This document shows, piece after piece, positions 32,378 to 32,497 of a stretch of 32,497 nucleotides of DNA. A model generated the notes under the pieces. It had not been told where the DNA came from and made no database searches. It worked only from the letters and a program-made list of their open reading frames with translations. This DNA is from Alteromonadaceae bacterium (lineage in GTDB: Bacteria; Pseudomonadota; Gammaproteobacteria; Enterobacterales; Alteromonadaceae): assembly GCA_013373625.1 (NCBI GenBank), contig JABXHM010000116.1, forward strand, positions 1-32,497, read 5' to 3'. A program made the position numbers and the translations under genes. How positions within the stretch are numbered: the first letter of the stretch is position 1; every line of letters begins with the position of its first letter.

Positions 32378-32497
32378 TGGCGTCCCCTAGGGGATTCGAA
32401 CCCCTGTTACCGCCGTGAAAGGGCGGTGTCCTAGGCCTCTAGACGAAGGGGACAAAAATCGTATTTGCAAAGCATGCTTTGCAGCAACTTGTAAAAG
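32375..32497. repeat. Direct repeat copy 2 (tRNA-Glu cassette, cut by window end)
   Basis: Identical to 32148–32270. Ends at the window edge in the arm CTTGTAAAAG, so it probably continues with another spacer copy. Confidence 0.95.
32378..32453 (-). tRNA. tRNA-Glu (UUC), copy 2
   Basis: Base-for-base identical to copy 1, with encoded CCA (32378–32380) and anticodon TTC. It is transcribed first on the minus strand. The promoter is not in the window. Confidence 0.98.

Noticed and set aside
32148..32497. Possible CRISPR-like repeat array
   Set aside because: The repeated unit is a tRNA gene with its flank; only two copies, with a 104-base spacer and no cas genes.

Overview
The window looks like chromosomal DNA from a marine gammaproteobacterium of the Alteromonadales (Alteromonas or a close relative). 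This is inferred from gene order and protein character: enterobacterial-type rluB–scpB–scpA–yciO–rnm synteny beside the trp operon, a ybbA–ybbP/tesA divergent pair, an E. coli-like tRNA-Glu, and alteromonad-style amidohydrolase and PadR/permease-prefix genes. There is no IS element, phage gene, CRISPR array or rRNA. Almost all the DNA is coding, with many 1–14 bp overlaps that mark tight operons.

Layout. 1–413: 3' part of a glutathione peroxidase gene. 447–4268 (minus): rluB, scpB, scpA, yciO and rnm (RNase AM, formerly trpH/yciV), covering ribosome modification, chromosome condensation and RNA turnover. 4269–11488 (plus): a complete tryptophan operon. It has a promoter region, a 21-residue leader peptide with three consecutive Trp codons, a textbook attenuator, then trpE, trpG, trpD, a trpC–trpF fusion, trpB, trpA and the small yciI. 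11717–14021 (plus): a small secreted PepSY-like protein, an OmpR-family response regulator and a PhoQ-like histidine kinase, apparently one operon. 14134–15198 (minus): an AI-2E/PerM-type membrane protein. 15303–16196 (plus): a TIGR01777-type epimerase. 16202–17934 (minus): a two-gene ABC exporter. 18019–21295 (minus): ybbP and ybbA, divergent from the esterase gene tesA.

22111–22299: a small disordered orphan protein. 22376–25267 (minus): a large CHASE–PAS–PAS–GGDEF–EAL c-di-GMP protein with both catalytic sites intact. 25587–26575 (plus): a PadR regulator followed by a protein that joins an ABC-permease 'prefix' segment to a shortened MotA/TolQ-like membrane module. 26661–29353 (minus): two overlapping amidohydrolase genes. 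One is a lipoprotein with intact metal ligands; the other is a secreted protein that has lost its HxH motif. 29489–31842 (minus): dusC, a DUF1289 protein overlapped by a tiny hypothetical gene, and an M14 carboxypeptidase-like protein. 32148–32497: two identical tRNA-Glu(UUC) genes on the minus strand within a 227-bp direct-repeat unit, followed by a strong terminator.

The most unusual items are the PadR/prefix-MotA pair with its phased TATAC promoter repeats, the HxH-less amidohydrolase coupled to an intact one, the PepSY-like protein fused transcriptionally to a two-component system, and the repeated tRNA-Glu cassette. All functional assignments come from reading motifs by eye; no database search was run.
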